Assembly (NCBI GenBank): GCA_020442965.1
Contig: JAGRJB010000170.1
Coordinates: 1 to 10,918, forward strand
From: Pseudomonadales bacterium
GTDB taxonomy: Bacteria > Pseudomonadota > Gammaproteobacteria > Steroidobacterales > Steroidobacteraceae
DNA: 10,918 nucleotides
Direction of reading: 5' to 3'
Part shown: in pieces, positions 1 through 6,075 of the stretch
Numbering within the stretch: the first letter of the stretch is position 1
Layout of the letters: each line of letters starts with the position of its first letter
Position numbers and translations under genes: made by a program
The notes under the pieces: generated by a model
Seen by the model: only the letters and a program-made list of their open reading frames with translations
What the model was told of the DNA's origin: nothing
Databases searched by the model: none

Positions 1-830
1 CCAAACCAGCCGACCCATAGCAGCGCAGCGCCGATCATTACCATCGGCAGACTATGCGGCGGCATGGCGGCGGTGCCATAACCCACGCGCTTGCCGATGA
101 CTAGTGCGCCTACCAGCCCGGCGATACCCGCGTTGATATGCACGACCGTCCCGCCGGCAAAATCGAGTGCGCCCTGCTGAAAGAGAAATCCGGCACTTGC
201 GGTGGCGACGCCGGCAGCGGTCGAGTCGGTATAGGCATCCGGCCCAGCCCAGAACCAGACCATGTGCGCGATGGGTAGGTAGGAGAACGTAAACCAGAGC
301 ACGATGAAGAGCAACAATGCCGAGAACTTCACACGCTCGGCAAACGCTCCGACGACGAGGCAGGGCGTCAGCGCAGCAAACGTCAACTGAAAGCAGAAGT
401 AGACGTATTCCGGTATGTAAACGCCCTTGCTGAAAGTCGCAGCCAAGGAATCAACCGTCAGGCCGTGCAGGAACACGCGGTCGAATCCGCCGAAGAAAGC
501 GTTGCCGGCGGTGAACGCGATGCTGTAGCCATAGAGAGTCCAGAGCAAAGCGACCAGGCAGAAGACCACCAGGACTTGCATGAGCACCGATAAGACGTTC
601 TTGCTGCGGACCATGCCGCCATAAAACAGTGCGAGCCCCGGAATAGTCATGAGGATCACGAGCACCGTGCAGGTCATGAGCCAGCTGATGTCGCCCTTGT
701 CGGGCGTCGCTGTCGTAGCGGCTAACGAGACGGTGGGGGTGCTGGCAGCCAGGGCCACCGCCAGCCACGGCGCCGCAGCGAGGCGGCCGCGCAATGGAAT
801 TCGGGTCCTCGGGCTTGTGAAATCGAACAT
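1..830 (-). CDS. amtB: Ammonium transporter AmtB family (partial; C-terminal part beyond left edge)
   Basis: This is an inner-membrane ammonium channel of the Amt/Mep/Rh family. The visible 276 codons begin at ATG 830 and stay open to the edge. An N-terminal stretch rich in Ala and Leu resembles the cleaved signal peptide of E. coli AmtB. Family signatures follow in order: IPGLALFYGGMVRSKNVLS, the FQLTF segment holding the outer Phe gate, GAFAERVKFSA, YLPIAHMVW, and LDFAGGTVVHINAG. D223 and H231 in that last segment correspond to the E. coli pore residues D160 and H168. About 20-40 extra residues lie between the HMVW segment and LDFAGG compared with E. coli AmtB. A GAGGAG ribosome site (838-843) sits 7 bases before the start. 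No glnK gene fits between this start and ubiK. A sigma-54 promoter upstream suggests control by nitrogen status. Identification is secure; the paralogue type (amtB or another amt) is less so. Confidence 0.93.
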   Translation of the reverse strand, partial: MFDFTSPRTRIPLRGRLAAAPWLAVALAASTPTVSLAATTATPDKGDISWLMTCTVLVILMTIPGLALFYGGMVRSKNVLSVLMQVLVVFCLVALLWTLYGYSIAFTAGNAFFGGFDRVFLHGLTVDSLAATFSKGVYIPEYVYFCFQLTFAALTPCLVVGAFAERVKFSALLLFIVLWFTFSYLPIAHMVWFWAGPDAYTDSTAAGVATASAGFLFQQGALDFAGGTVVHINAGIAGLVGALVIGKRVGYGTAAMPPHSLPMVMIGAALLWVGWF

Positions 831-950
831 ACTTTGGCTCCTCGCAGCGATCCCGCGTATCGCTTTCAGGCCATTTGTCGCGTTTTAGCCCCGTTTGCGG
901 CGGACGGGTCTGCTCGACTGCAGGTATCCTTTGCGCAGTCGATGGGACGA

Positions 951-968
951 TTGCAGCTTCCGTGCCAG
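951..968 (-). promoter_or_regulatory. Sigma-54 promoter for amt
   Basis: Read on the minus strand, the site is CTGGCACGGAAGCTGCAA. This matches the RpoN consensus YTGGCACGRNNNTTGCW at all fixed positions but one (C for the first T of TTGC). The invariant GG and GC are exactly 10 bases apart. The start of transcription would fall near 941, leaving a leader of about 110 bases before the amt start codon. Sigma-54 control of ammonium transporter genes through NtrC is well known in Proteobacteria, so motif and gene agree. Confidence 0.72.
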
Positions 969-991
969 CGGCAAGGGTCGCTGCAGGCGGA

Positions 992-1009
992 CGGCTGACC
1001 AATCAGCCG
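992..1009. repeat. Perfect 7-bp inverted repeat between NtrC-like site and sigma-54 promoter
   Basis: CGGCTGA and TCAGCCG flank a CCAA spacer. There is no T-run on either side, so it does not look like an intrinsic terminator. It lies inside the amt regulatory region, so it could be a protein-binding site or a hairpin in a ubiK leader. The inverted symmetry is seen directly; any function is unknown. Confidence 0.45.
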
Positions 1010-1026
1010 GCGTTGGCGCTGCGTGT

Positions 1027-1043
1027 CGCACCGAATTGGCGCG
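1027..1043. promoter_or_regulatory. Candidate NtrC-binding dyad
   Basis: CGCACCGAATTGGCGCG resembles the NtrC/GlnG 17-bp dyad TGCACTAAAATGGTGCA, keeping GCAC on one side and TGG.GC on the other (11 of 17 positions). Its centre is about 94 bases upstream of the inferred sigma-54 start, a usual place for an enhancer site. It is also about 60 bases upstream of ubiK. The match was made by eye and half of it is GC-rich background, so this is a suggestion. Confidence 0.4.
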
Positions 1044-1086
1044 CGCAGCGCACTGTGGGTATCAATTCGGCGCATGCGGGTGCGCC

Positions 1087-1091
1087 AGGAG
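1087..1091 (+). promoter_or_regulatory. Shine-Dalgarno that decides the ubiK start
   Basis: AGGAG lies 8 bases before GTG 1100. It selects this GTG over a 75-residue upstream extension of the same frame that begins at 875 and has no family similarity. Confidence 0.65.
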
Positions 1092-1099
1092 CGATCGAA

Positions 1100-1366
1100 G
1101 TGCGGAGTAATCCTGTGGAAGATCTGCTGAGCGGGCTGCTGAAGGGCTTGCCGCAGGGTGTTGCGCATCTGCGCCAGGATATCGAGCAGAATTTTCGCGC
1201 CGTACTGCGCGCGAATCTGGCCAAGCTCGATCTCACCGGGCGGGATGAATTCGAGGCGCAACGCAAGGTGCTCGAGCGGACGCGAGCCCGACTTGAAGAG
1301 CTGGAAGCACGAGTCCGGGAGCTCGAGACACGGCTCGCCGCAGGCACGCCGCCGGCAAATAGTTAG
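1100..1366 (+). CDS. ubiK: Ubiquinone biosynthesis accessory factor UbiK (YqiC/BMFP family)
   Basis: An 88-residue protein starting at GTG 1100. UbiK is a small amphipathic factor that works with UbiJ in the soluble complex making ubiquinone under oxygen. The sequence fits the family: an N-terminal amphipathic part (LPQGVAHLRQDIEQNF, like the LPxG...EDxE part of YqiC), the conserved LAKLDLTGRDEFEAQ block near residues 40-54, and then a C-terminal coiled coil rich in Glu, Arg and Leu (about 55-80). Length is normal for the family. The frame is open upstream to 875, but that part is low-complexity Arg/Ala and overlaps the amt control region. comM follows after 29 bases on the same strand, and the amt-ubiK-comM grouping is familiar from Pseudomonas. 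The two are probably co-transcribed. Confidence 0.85.
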   Translation: MRSNPVEDLLSGLLKGLPQGVAHLRQDIEQNFRAVLRANLAKLDLTGRDEFEAQRKVLERTRARLEELEARVRELETRLAAGTPPANS

Positions 1367-1382
1367 CGGTCGAACGCACCAC

Positions 1383-1388
1383 GGAGGG
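1383..1388 (+). promoter_or_regulatory. Shine-Dalgarno that decides the comM start
   Basis: GGAGGG ends 7 bases before ATG 1396. The alternative in-frame GTG at 1390 would be only one base away from it, too close for initiation. Confidence 0.7.
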
Positions 1389-1395
1389 TGTGCCC

Positions 1396-2925
1396 ATGTC
1401 AGTCGCGCGCGTCGCTAGTCGGGCGCAGCTCGGACTTGCCGCACCACCGGTGGTGGTCGAGGTGCATCTCGGTAGTGGCCTGCCGGCCCTTTCGATCGTG
1501 GGGCTCCCGGCGACAGCCGTAAAGGAAAGCAAGGAGCGTGTGCGTGCAGCGCTCATCAATTCAGGGTTCGATTACCCGGCCGGGCGCATCACGGTCAATC
1601 TGTCACCGGCGGACTTGCCCAAAGAGGGCTGCCGCTACGACTTGCCGATCGCGCTTGGCATTCTCATCGCGTCGGAGCAACTGCAGGTTGCTAGTGGCTT
1701 GCGACAGCACGAGTACTACGGCGAGCTCGGCCTGAGCGGCGAACTCAAACCGGTGCGCGGACTCCTGTCGGCCGCGATCGCTGCCGACCACGCGGCACAT
1801 GGCCTCGTCGTGCCCTGCGCCAACGTGGCGGAGGTGAGCATCGTCGCCGCAGAACGCGTGCGTGGCGCAGCCGATCTGTCGGCAGTCTGCGCGATCGTGA
1901 GTGGCAAGTCGTCAGCAGATCCTAACGACAGCAGCCCGACAGGGGTCGCCGCCTGCCTGTCCCAGCCGCTGGTCGGGTCCGAACTCGATCTCGGCGACGT
2001 TCGTGGGCAAGCAGCGGCCAAACGCGCCTTGGTCGTCGCGGCGGCAGGTCAGCACAGTCTGCTGTTGATCGGACCGCCCGGTACGGGCAAGAGCATGTTG
2101 GCGCAGCGTTTGCCGGGGCTACTGCCATCGCTGCAGCGTGCTGAGGCGATCGACGTGGCAGCGATTGCATCCTTGAGCCTGCACGGTTTCAACGCGCGCA
2201 CTTTCGGCGTTCGGCCGTTCCGCGCGCCACACCACACCGCTTCAGCCAGCGCCATCATTGGCGGTGGACCGCGCGCGCAGCCGGGCGAGCTCAGCCTCGC
2301 GCACCATGGTGTCTTGTTTCTCGACGAGTTGCCGGAGTTCGATCGACGAGTGCTCGAATCCTTGCGCGAGCCTCTCGAAAGCGGCGTCATTTCCATCGCC
2401 CGAGCGTCGTTTCGCGTCGAGTATCCCGCCGCCGTGCAGTTGGTAGCGGCTATGAATCCCTGCCCATGTGGCTATCTGGGCGATGACTCAGGCCGGTGCC
2501 GTTGTCCGCCAACCCAGGTCGCGCGTTACCGCGGGCGAATCTCTGGGCCACTGCTCGATCGTATCGATCTGCGCGTCGAGGTGCCGCGAGTGACCGACGA
2601 TGACTTGCTCGATGCGCCAACGGCACCGCGACCAACAGATACGTCTGGCCTCGCCGTGCAGGTTGCTGCCGCCCGCGCTCGCCAGCTGATCCGCAGTGGC
2701 AAGCCGAACGCCGCGCTCGCCCCGCGCGAGCTGACTCGCGACTGCGTACTGGATCGACCGTGCAGGCAGTTAGTGGGAATGGCGCGGGCGAAATTGTCTT
2801 TGTCCGCCCGCGGGGTTCAGCGAGTACTGCGGGTGGCGCGTACCATCGCCGATCTCGAGTCGGCGGAAAGTATCGCTCGTCATCATCTCGCCGAGGCGAT
2901 CCAACTCAGGCGTGAGATCGCATAG
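1396..2925 (+). CDS. comM: ComM/YifB family Mg-chelatase-like AAA+ ATPase
   Basis: A 509-residue, full-length protein. ComM is a hexameric AAA+ helicase that promotes branch migration during integration of transformed DNA. Domains in order: an N-terminal ChlI/Lon-protease-like domain (VEVHLGSGLPALSIVGLP, AVKESKERVRAAL, NLSPADLPKEG), a Mg-chelatase ATPase domain with Walker A GPPGTGKS at 226-233 and Walker B LFLDE at 307-311, FRAPHHTAS before it, and MNPCPCGY and SGPLLDRIDLRVEVPRV after it, then the C-terminal Mg_chelatase_C helical domain (LSARGVQRVLRVARTIADL). The cysteine-rich CPCGY...CRCPP segment typical of the family is present. Start ATG 1396 is chosen by its ribosome site and by the conserved N-terminus MSVARVASRAQLGL. 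It lies directly behind ubiK. Presence of comM alone does not prove natural competence. Confidence 0.95.
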   Translation: MSVARVASRAQLGLAAPPVVVEVHLGSGLPALSIVGLPATAVKESKERVRAALINSGFDYPAGRITVNLSPADLPKEGCRYDLPIALGILIASEQLQVASGLRQHEYYGELGLSGELKPVRGLLSAAIAADHAAHGLVVPCANVAEVSIVAAERVRGAADLSAVCAIVSGKSSADPNDSSPTGVAACLSQPLVGSELDLGDVRGQAAAKRALVVAAAGQHSLLLIGPPGTGKSMLAQRLPGLLPSLQRAEAIDVAAIASLSLHGFNARTFGVRPFRAPHHTASASAIIGGGPRAQPGELSLAHHGVLFLDELPEFDRRVLESLREPLESGVISIARASFRVEYPAAVQLVAAMNPCPCGYLGDDSGRCRCPPTQVARYRGRISGPLLDRIDLRVEVPRVTDDDLLDAPTAPRPTDTSGLAVQVAAARARQLIRSGKPNAALAPRELTRDCVLDRPCRQLVGMARAKLSLSARGVQRVLRVARTIADLESAESIARHHLAEAIQLRREIA

Positions 2926-2952
2926 GATGGCGTGTGCGGCGCAAAGCCCTGT

Positions 2953-2972
2953 CGATCGCCGCTGGGCGATCG
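2953..2972. terminator. Hairpin between convergent comM and the small membrane gene
   Basis: CGATCGCC and GGCGATCG form a perfect 8-bp stem around GCTG. It lies 28 bases after the comM stop and 12 bases after the stop of the opposite-strand small gene. Neither strand has a U-run after the stem, so it may terminate weakly or just block convergent transcripts. Structure is seen; function is inferred from position. Confidence 0.4.
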
Positions 2973-2984
2973 TGACGGTAGCTG

Positions 2985-3176
2985 CTAACGACCGCCCAGC
3001 GCACGCGCCGGCAACATCATCAGGGCTCGCAAGAAAGCGAACACCGCGCCGACGGCGATCCCGACCAGGCGAAACGGCAACGACAGCACCCAGACGAGTG
3101 GCCACAGCACCAGCGCGAGCAGCGCGATCGGCCACGACAGGACGAGCAGTACCAGCCACAGCAGTAATTTGATCAT
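2985..3176 (-). CDS. Small hydrophobic membrane protein, 63 residues, unknown function
   Basis: The peptide is almost wholly hydrophobic. It begins MIKLLLWLVLLVLSWPIALL, continues through a second apolar stretch (about 34-55), and ends with a basic tail, PARALGGR. This suggests one long or two short membrane helices with Trp and Pro at the interfaces. The frame is open upstream to an ATG at 3260, but those 28 residues are basic and unlike the rest, so ATG 3176 is preferred. No clear ribosome site precedes either start, which lowers confidence. It is convergent with comM and on the same strand as the cytochrome c5 gene 280 bases away. The unbroken hydrophobicity is hard to explain by chance in GC-rich DNA. 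I do not recognise a named family. Confidence 0.55.
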   Translation of the reverse strand: MIKLLLWLVLLVLSWPIALLALVLWPLVWVLSLPFRLVGIAVGAVFAFLRALMMLPARALGGR

Positions 3177-3455
3177 GGCGACACTATGCAATTCGCGGGC
3201 CGGCCCTGCAAGGCCCCGCGTGATAGCTCTCTGCATCGCGAATCGAAGTCGTTGCAGCATGAATTGTCGAAATTGCCGATGGCTTCGACGATTCCATCCA
3301 CGGTGACCGTGATCATCAGCCGATCGCAGCGACGACGATGGTGCTGCATGCCCGGCTCGTCACGTGCGGCTACCAGGCTCCACGAACTACACCACCCGGA
3401 CACGGGTCTACCGGGGTCTGCGGCAGGACGACAGCTCACTGCAAGCTGGTTCGCG
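3177..3455. other. Intergenic stretch without a recognised gene
   Basis: Between the small membrane gene and cytochrome c5 I see no gene I can support. Several frames are open on both strands, but none has a plausible ribosome site, domain or family resemblance. A short ACCCG-GACA-CGGGT stem at 3394-3407, about 50 bases downstream of the cytochrome c5 stop, has no U-run. Confidence 0.5.
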
Positions 3456-3974
3456 CTACTTTTCGAGTTCCACCATGTGATCGACCGCGGCGCGGATCAA
3501 CTCGTCTGGCCAGTTGGCATGGCCCCCTTTCGCCGGCATGACACCCGTCTTGCCGGCGAAGCCTTCAATCGCGTGCTTGTAGAGCGTCTCTTTACCCTCG
3601 GCGATGCGAGGCGCCCAAGCGGCGCGATCGCCGACCTTCGGCGCGCCAGCGATACCCGCACCATGGCATGTCTTGCACGCGAGCTCATAGGCGGCGTCTG
3701 CGGTCTCAGGAATCGCTGGACCGGTACCGCCAGCGCTGGGTCGCGTCTCGACAATCGCGAGCGCACTGTTGTCCTGGCCAGCGACTGCAACCCGCGCAAA
3801 GGGCGTAATGTTCTGAGCGACACCAGCAGTGTAGTCTGGATCGGACCGCAACTGCTCGCGCTGCGTCATCGCGCCCACGACACGCGCCAGCGCGAACAGC
3901 AGGATGGTGAGGGCGAGCAGCGATCCGATGACGACGCTGAAAGTATTTAAGAACTGCGAATCTTGCTGCTTCAC
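3456..3974 (-). CDS. Membrane-anchored cytochrome c5 family protein
   Basis: A 172-residue class I c-type cytochrome, an electron carrier on the periplasmic face of the inner membrane. Residues 11-32 form a single hydrophobic helix that acts as an uncleaved anchor. A Gly/Ala/Pro-containing linker (about 40-90) leads to a C-terminal heme domain. The heme site is CKTCH at 100-104, and Met146 in GVMPAKGG is the likely sixth ligand. The ending WPDELIRAAVDHMVEL is typical of cytochrome c5. The start is GTG 3974, with AAGG 4 bases and AGGA 12 bases upstream. A perfect TATAAT lies at 4017-4022, giving a leader of roughly 35 bases. It is a single-gene unit between the tRNA and the small membrane gene. 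Redox partners cannot be told from sequence. Confidence 0.9.
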   Translation of the reverse strand: MKQQDSQFLNTFSVVIGSLLALTILLFALARVVGAMTQREQLRSDPDYTAGVAQNITPFARVAVAGQDNSALAIVETRPSAGGTGPAIPETADAAYELACKTCHGAGIAGAPKVGDRAAWAPRIAEGKETLYKHAIEGFAGKTGVMPAKGGHANWPDELIRAAVDHMVELEK

Positions 3975-4016
3975 GAGACCTTGATCCTGATAATCGCCAA
4001 AATACTCAAGTTGCCA

Positions 4017-4022
4017 ATTATA
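4017..4022 (-). promoter_or_regulatory. -10 box upstream of cytochrome c5
   Basis: The minus strand reads TATAAT, a perfect sigma-70 -10 element, about 42 bases before the GTG start. No good -35 hexamer stands 16-18 bases upstream, so the promoter may need an activator or be weak. Confidence 0.45.
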
Positions 4023-4073
4023 GCCGCAGGAGTTGCGAATAGCGCGCGGCTTGCCGATGCTCTACGAACGAAG

Positions 4074-4150
4074 TGGCGCGCCCGGCAGGAGTCGAACCTG
4101 CGACCTACGGCTTCGGAAGCCGCCACTCTATCCAGCTGAGCTACGGGCGC
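4074..4150 (-). tRNA. tRNA-Arg, anticodon CCG
   Basis: The minus-strand 77 bases fold as a complete cloverleaf. Acceptor stem GCGCCCG pairs with CGGGCGC, discriminator base G, and CCA is encoded. The D arm is GCTC/GAGT. The anticodon arm is GCGGC-TTCCGAA-GCCGT with CCG at 34-36, reading Arg codon CGG. The variable loop is AGGTC, and the T arm is GCAGG-TTCGACT-CCTGC. CGG is a common Arg codon in such GC-rich genes. It lies between the corA terminator hairpin and the cytochrome c5 promoter and probably has its own promoter. Confidence 0.97.
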
Positions 4151-4161
4151 GGAGGGCGCGC

Positions 4162-4167
4162 ATTCTA
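4162..4167 (-). promoter_or_regulatory. -10 box for tRNA-Arg with GC-rich discriminator
   Basis: The minus strand reads TAGAAT (5 of 6 to TATAAT), then GCGCGCCCTCC before the mature tRNA 5' end. A GC-rich stretch between the -10 box and the start is typical of stable-RNA promoters under stringent control. The -35 area would fall in or next to the corA terminator hairpin and shows no good TTGACA match. Confidence 0.4.
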
Positions 4168-4186
4168 CCTCATCGACCAGCCGAAA

Positions 4187-4210
4187 CCTCACCCGAAGGC
4201 CCGGATGAGG
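4187..4210 (-). terminator. Terminator hairpin after corA
   Basis: Read on the minus strand, CCTCATCCG and CGGGTGAGG form a 9-bp stem with one G-U pair around GGCCTT, followed by TTTCGG. On the plus strand the same place would be an A-C mismatch, so the structure belongs to the minus-strand transcript. It starts 5 bases after the corA stop. The U-run is short, so termination may be incomplete. Confidence 0.55.
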
Positions 4211-4215
4211 GGGGC

Positions 4216-5193
4216 CTAGAGCCAGCCTTTTCGCTTGAAAAACACAAACGGCACGATGGCGGACACCAACATGAGCGCCATGGTGACCCCGAACCCCCAG
4301 CTCTCGTGCAGCCAGGGCATTGCCGCGAAATTCATGCCAAAGACCGCGGCGATGACCGACGGTGGCAGCAAGAACACAGTGACCATCGAAAAGATCTTCA
4401 GGATATTGTTCTGGTCGATGTTGATCATGCCGAGGGTGGCATCGAGTATGAACGCGGTCTTGGTGCCGAGGAACGACGCGTGGTCGCTCAGCGCCAGCAC
4501 GTCGCGCCCCACTGTGCGGAAGCGCGCGCGAGTGTCCTGCGTGAGCGGTACGGTGGTGGCTTGCTGCAGGAATGCTAACAAGCGCCCAAGACTGACGAGC
4601 GACTCGCGCGCCTTGGAGACTACCTCGCCATTTTGCCCAAGTTCCTCCAGCACCCTGCGAAAGTCACGCGTCGCTCTGCGGCGGCCGTTGGATGCCGAAA
4701 ACACCTCGTCCGAGGCCCTGTCCAGGTTGGTTGCAACCCGTTCGATGACATCGGCGATGCGATTGACGATTGCCTCCAGCAAGCCAGCCAGGCAGCCGGC
4801 TGCGGTCCCGCACGAATTCGGATGACGCGCGGCGTAGGCAATAAAGCGCTTGAACGGCAGCGGGTCTACATACCGGTTGGTGACCAACTTGTTATTTGGT
4901 AACAGAATGAATGTGATCTGGGTATTCTCCGGCAGAGCCGTTTCCAGTTTGGTCACGACGGTCGCCGTCATGTACAGCGCGCCAGCTTCTTCATAGAGTC
5001 GATTCGACGATTCGATTTCGCGCATCTCGTCGCGGGTCGGTACGTCTATCGAGAGGTGCGACTCGACTCGCTGCTCTTCGAGGGATGTTGGTTCGTAGAG
5101 GTCGAACCAGAAAGCATCGGCTGGCAGCGCGCCATCGGCCGACAGCTCGGCGCGCACCACACCCTGTGGCTGTTGTACATAAGCGCTCAGCAC
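4216..5193 (-). CDS. corA: CorA family magnesium/cobalt transporter
   Basis: A 325-residue protein of full family length, forming a homopentameric inner-membrane channel for Mg2+. A large cytoplasmic N-terminal domain (about 1-260) contains the helical part ending in the long stalk helix. The first membrane helix (about 267-286) ends in the signature GMN at 286-288, followed by the periplasmic loop NFAAMPWL, a second helix (about 302-320), and the basic end KRKGWL, all diagnostic for CorA. The start is GTG 5193: MLSAYVQQ matches the conserved CorA N-terminus MLSAF, though no strong ribosome site is visible. The gene follows dsbA by 28 bases and is probably the last gene of the c4-dsbA-corA transcript, which would allow translation by coupling. 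A terminator hairpin follows. Confidence 0.95.
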   Translation of the reverse strand: MLSAYVQQPQGVVRAELSADGALPADAFWFDLYEPTSLEEQRVESHLSIDVPTRDEMREIESSNRLYEEAGALYMTATVVTKLETALPENTQITFILLPNNKLVTNRYVDPLPFKRFIAYAARHPNSCGTAAGCLAGLLEAIVNRIADVIERVATNLDRASDEVFSASNGRRRATRDFRRVLEELGQNGEVVSKARESLVSLGRLLAFLQQATTVPLTQDTRARFRTVGRDVLALSDHASFLGTKTAFILDATLGMINIDQNNILKIFSMVTVFLLPPSVIAAVFGMNFAAMPWLHESWGFGVTMALMLVSAIVPFVFFKRKGWL

Positions 5194-5221
5194 GGCGAAG
5201 GCAAGCGCTGGTAGTCAGATA

Positions 5222-6049
5222 TCAGCTGGTGCCGTGGCTGGCGCGACGGCTGGCGGCGAGATCGTCGATCACTTCTAACAACTTGCCCGGACCGCCCGCC
5301 TCGCCGACGTCGGTGGTGTAGACGCCGTCGACAATGATGAGCGGTACGCCTTCGACGCGATAGCGTTTGGTCAGTTCCTCGGCGCGCTGCAGGTTGGTAT
5401 TCATGCTGAACGAGTCGTAGGCTGCGTTGAAGTCCTTTTCGCTTACGCCATTCGCTTTGAGGAAGTCCCACTGCAACTTGCGTGCTTCCTCATCGGACTG
5501 TGCTGCGAGCATGTTGCCTTTGCGATGGATCTCATCGAACGCTTTGGCGTGCAGGTCGGGGCGCTTCAATGTCTGGATGGTGTAATAGAGCCGCGCGTGT
5601 TGCTTGTGGACCGGGCCCCAGATGACCGGGATACGTACGAATTCGATGTAATCGGGCTTGTTCTTCTTCCAGCTCTCGAGAAACGGGTCGAGTTGGTAGC
5701 AATGCCCGCAGCCGTACCAGAACACCTCGATGACTTCCACTTTGCCCGGGCCCACGGAGGTGGGCTGGGCGGGGGACAGCTGCATATAATTGGTACCGAG
5801 CTTCCAGCGACCGTTCTGACCGACGCTGGCTGCCACTTCCGGCGTACTGGCTGCCGCCAGTCTGGCGTCCGTGGCTGGGGCAGCTGCCGTCGTCGTGGGG
5901 GGAGTGGACTCAGCGACGGTAAAGCTCTCGGTGGCGACCGGCGCCGTCGGCGCGGCGACTGCGCTGCTCGGCACTTCGCGTGAACAGCCTGCCAGCGCGA
6001 GAGCGGCAAGGACTGTTAGCAAACTCAAGCCACGGACATTCGATTTCAT
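5222..6049 (-). CDS. dsbA: DsbA-type thiol:disulfide oxidoreductase, predicted lipoprotein with CGHC active site
   Basis: A 275-residue periplasmic thioredoxin-fold enzyme that would introduce disulfides into exported proteins. The N-terminus is a lipoprotein signal with lipobox LAGC (Cys22) followed by Ser. A Pro/Thr/Ala-rich linker (about 24-80) leads to the DsbA domain. The active site is FWYGCGHCYQLDP with Cys114 and Cys117, and the cis-proline loop is GVPLIIVDG with Pro236 preceded by Val, as in DsbA. The dipeptide between the cysteines is Gly-His instead of the usual Pro-His. The domain between has the DsbA alpha-helical insertion length. The start is ATG 6049 with GAGGGG 7 bases upstream. 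It lies 26 bases after cytochrome c4, an order also seen in Pseudomonas. DsbL or another DsbA paralogue is possible. Confidence 0.9.
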   Translation of the reverse strand: MKSNVRGLSLLTVLAALALAGCSREVPSSAVAAPTAPVATESFTVAESTPPTTTAAAPATDARLAAASTPEVAASVGQNGRWKLGTNYMQLSPAQPTSVGPGKVEVIEVFWYGCGHCYQLDPFLESWKKNKPDYIEFVRIPVIWGPVHKQHARLYYTIQTLKRPDLHAKAFDEIHRKGNMLAAQSDEEARKLQWDFLKANGVSEKDFNAAYDSFSMNTNLQRAEELTKRYRVEGVPLIIVDGVYTTDVGEAGGPGKLLEVIDDLAASRRASHGTS

Positions 6050-6075
6050 CGGGATACCCCTCGTTGCGAGACGGG

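Noticed and set aside
451..1002. Minus-strand 183-residue ORF over amt
   Set aside because: Out of frame with the clear AmtB reading and without domain features.
875..1099. N-terminal extension of the ubiK frame by 75 residues
   Set aside because: No family similarity, overlaps the amt sigma-54 promoter, and a proper ribosome site precedes GTG 1100.
3186..3950. Long plus-strand ORF of 254 residues
   Set aside because: Antisense to cytochrome c5, whose CXXCH motif, membrane anchor and promoter are convincing; the antisense product has no domain.
3971..4192. Minus-strand ORF with SAPVAQLDRVAASEAVGRRFDSC
   Set aside because: This is the well-known false translation of a tRNA gene; the stretch is tRNA-Arg(CCG) and its flanks.
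4033..4578. Plus-strand ORF beginning near the tRNA (GAPGRSRTCDLRLRKPPLYPAELRA)
   Set aside because: Antisense tRNA translation continuing over the 3' end of corA; no independent support.
5525..5983. Plus-strand 152-residue ORF over dsbA
   Set aside because: Antisense frame of a high-GC gene; dsbA has signal sequence, active site and ribosome site.
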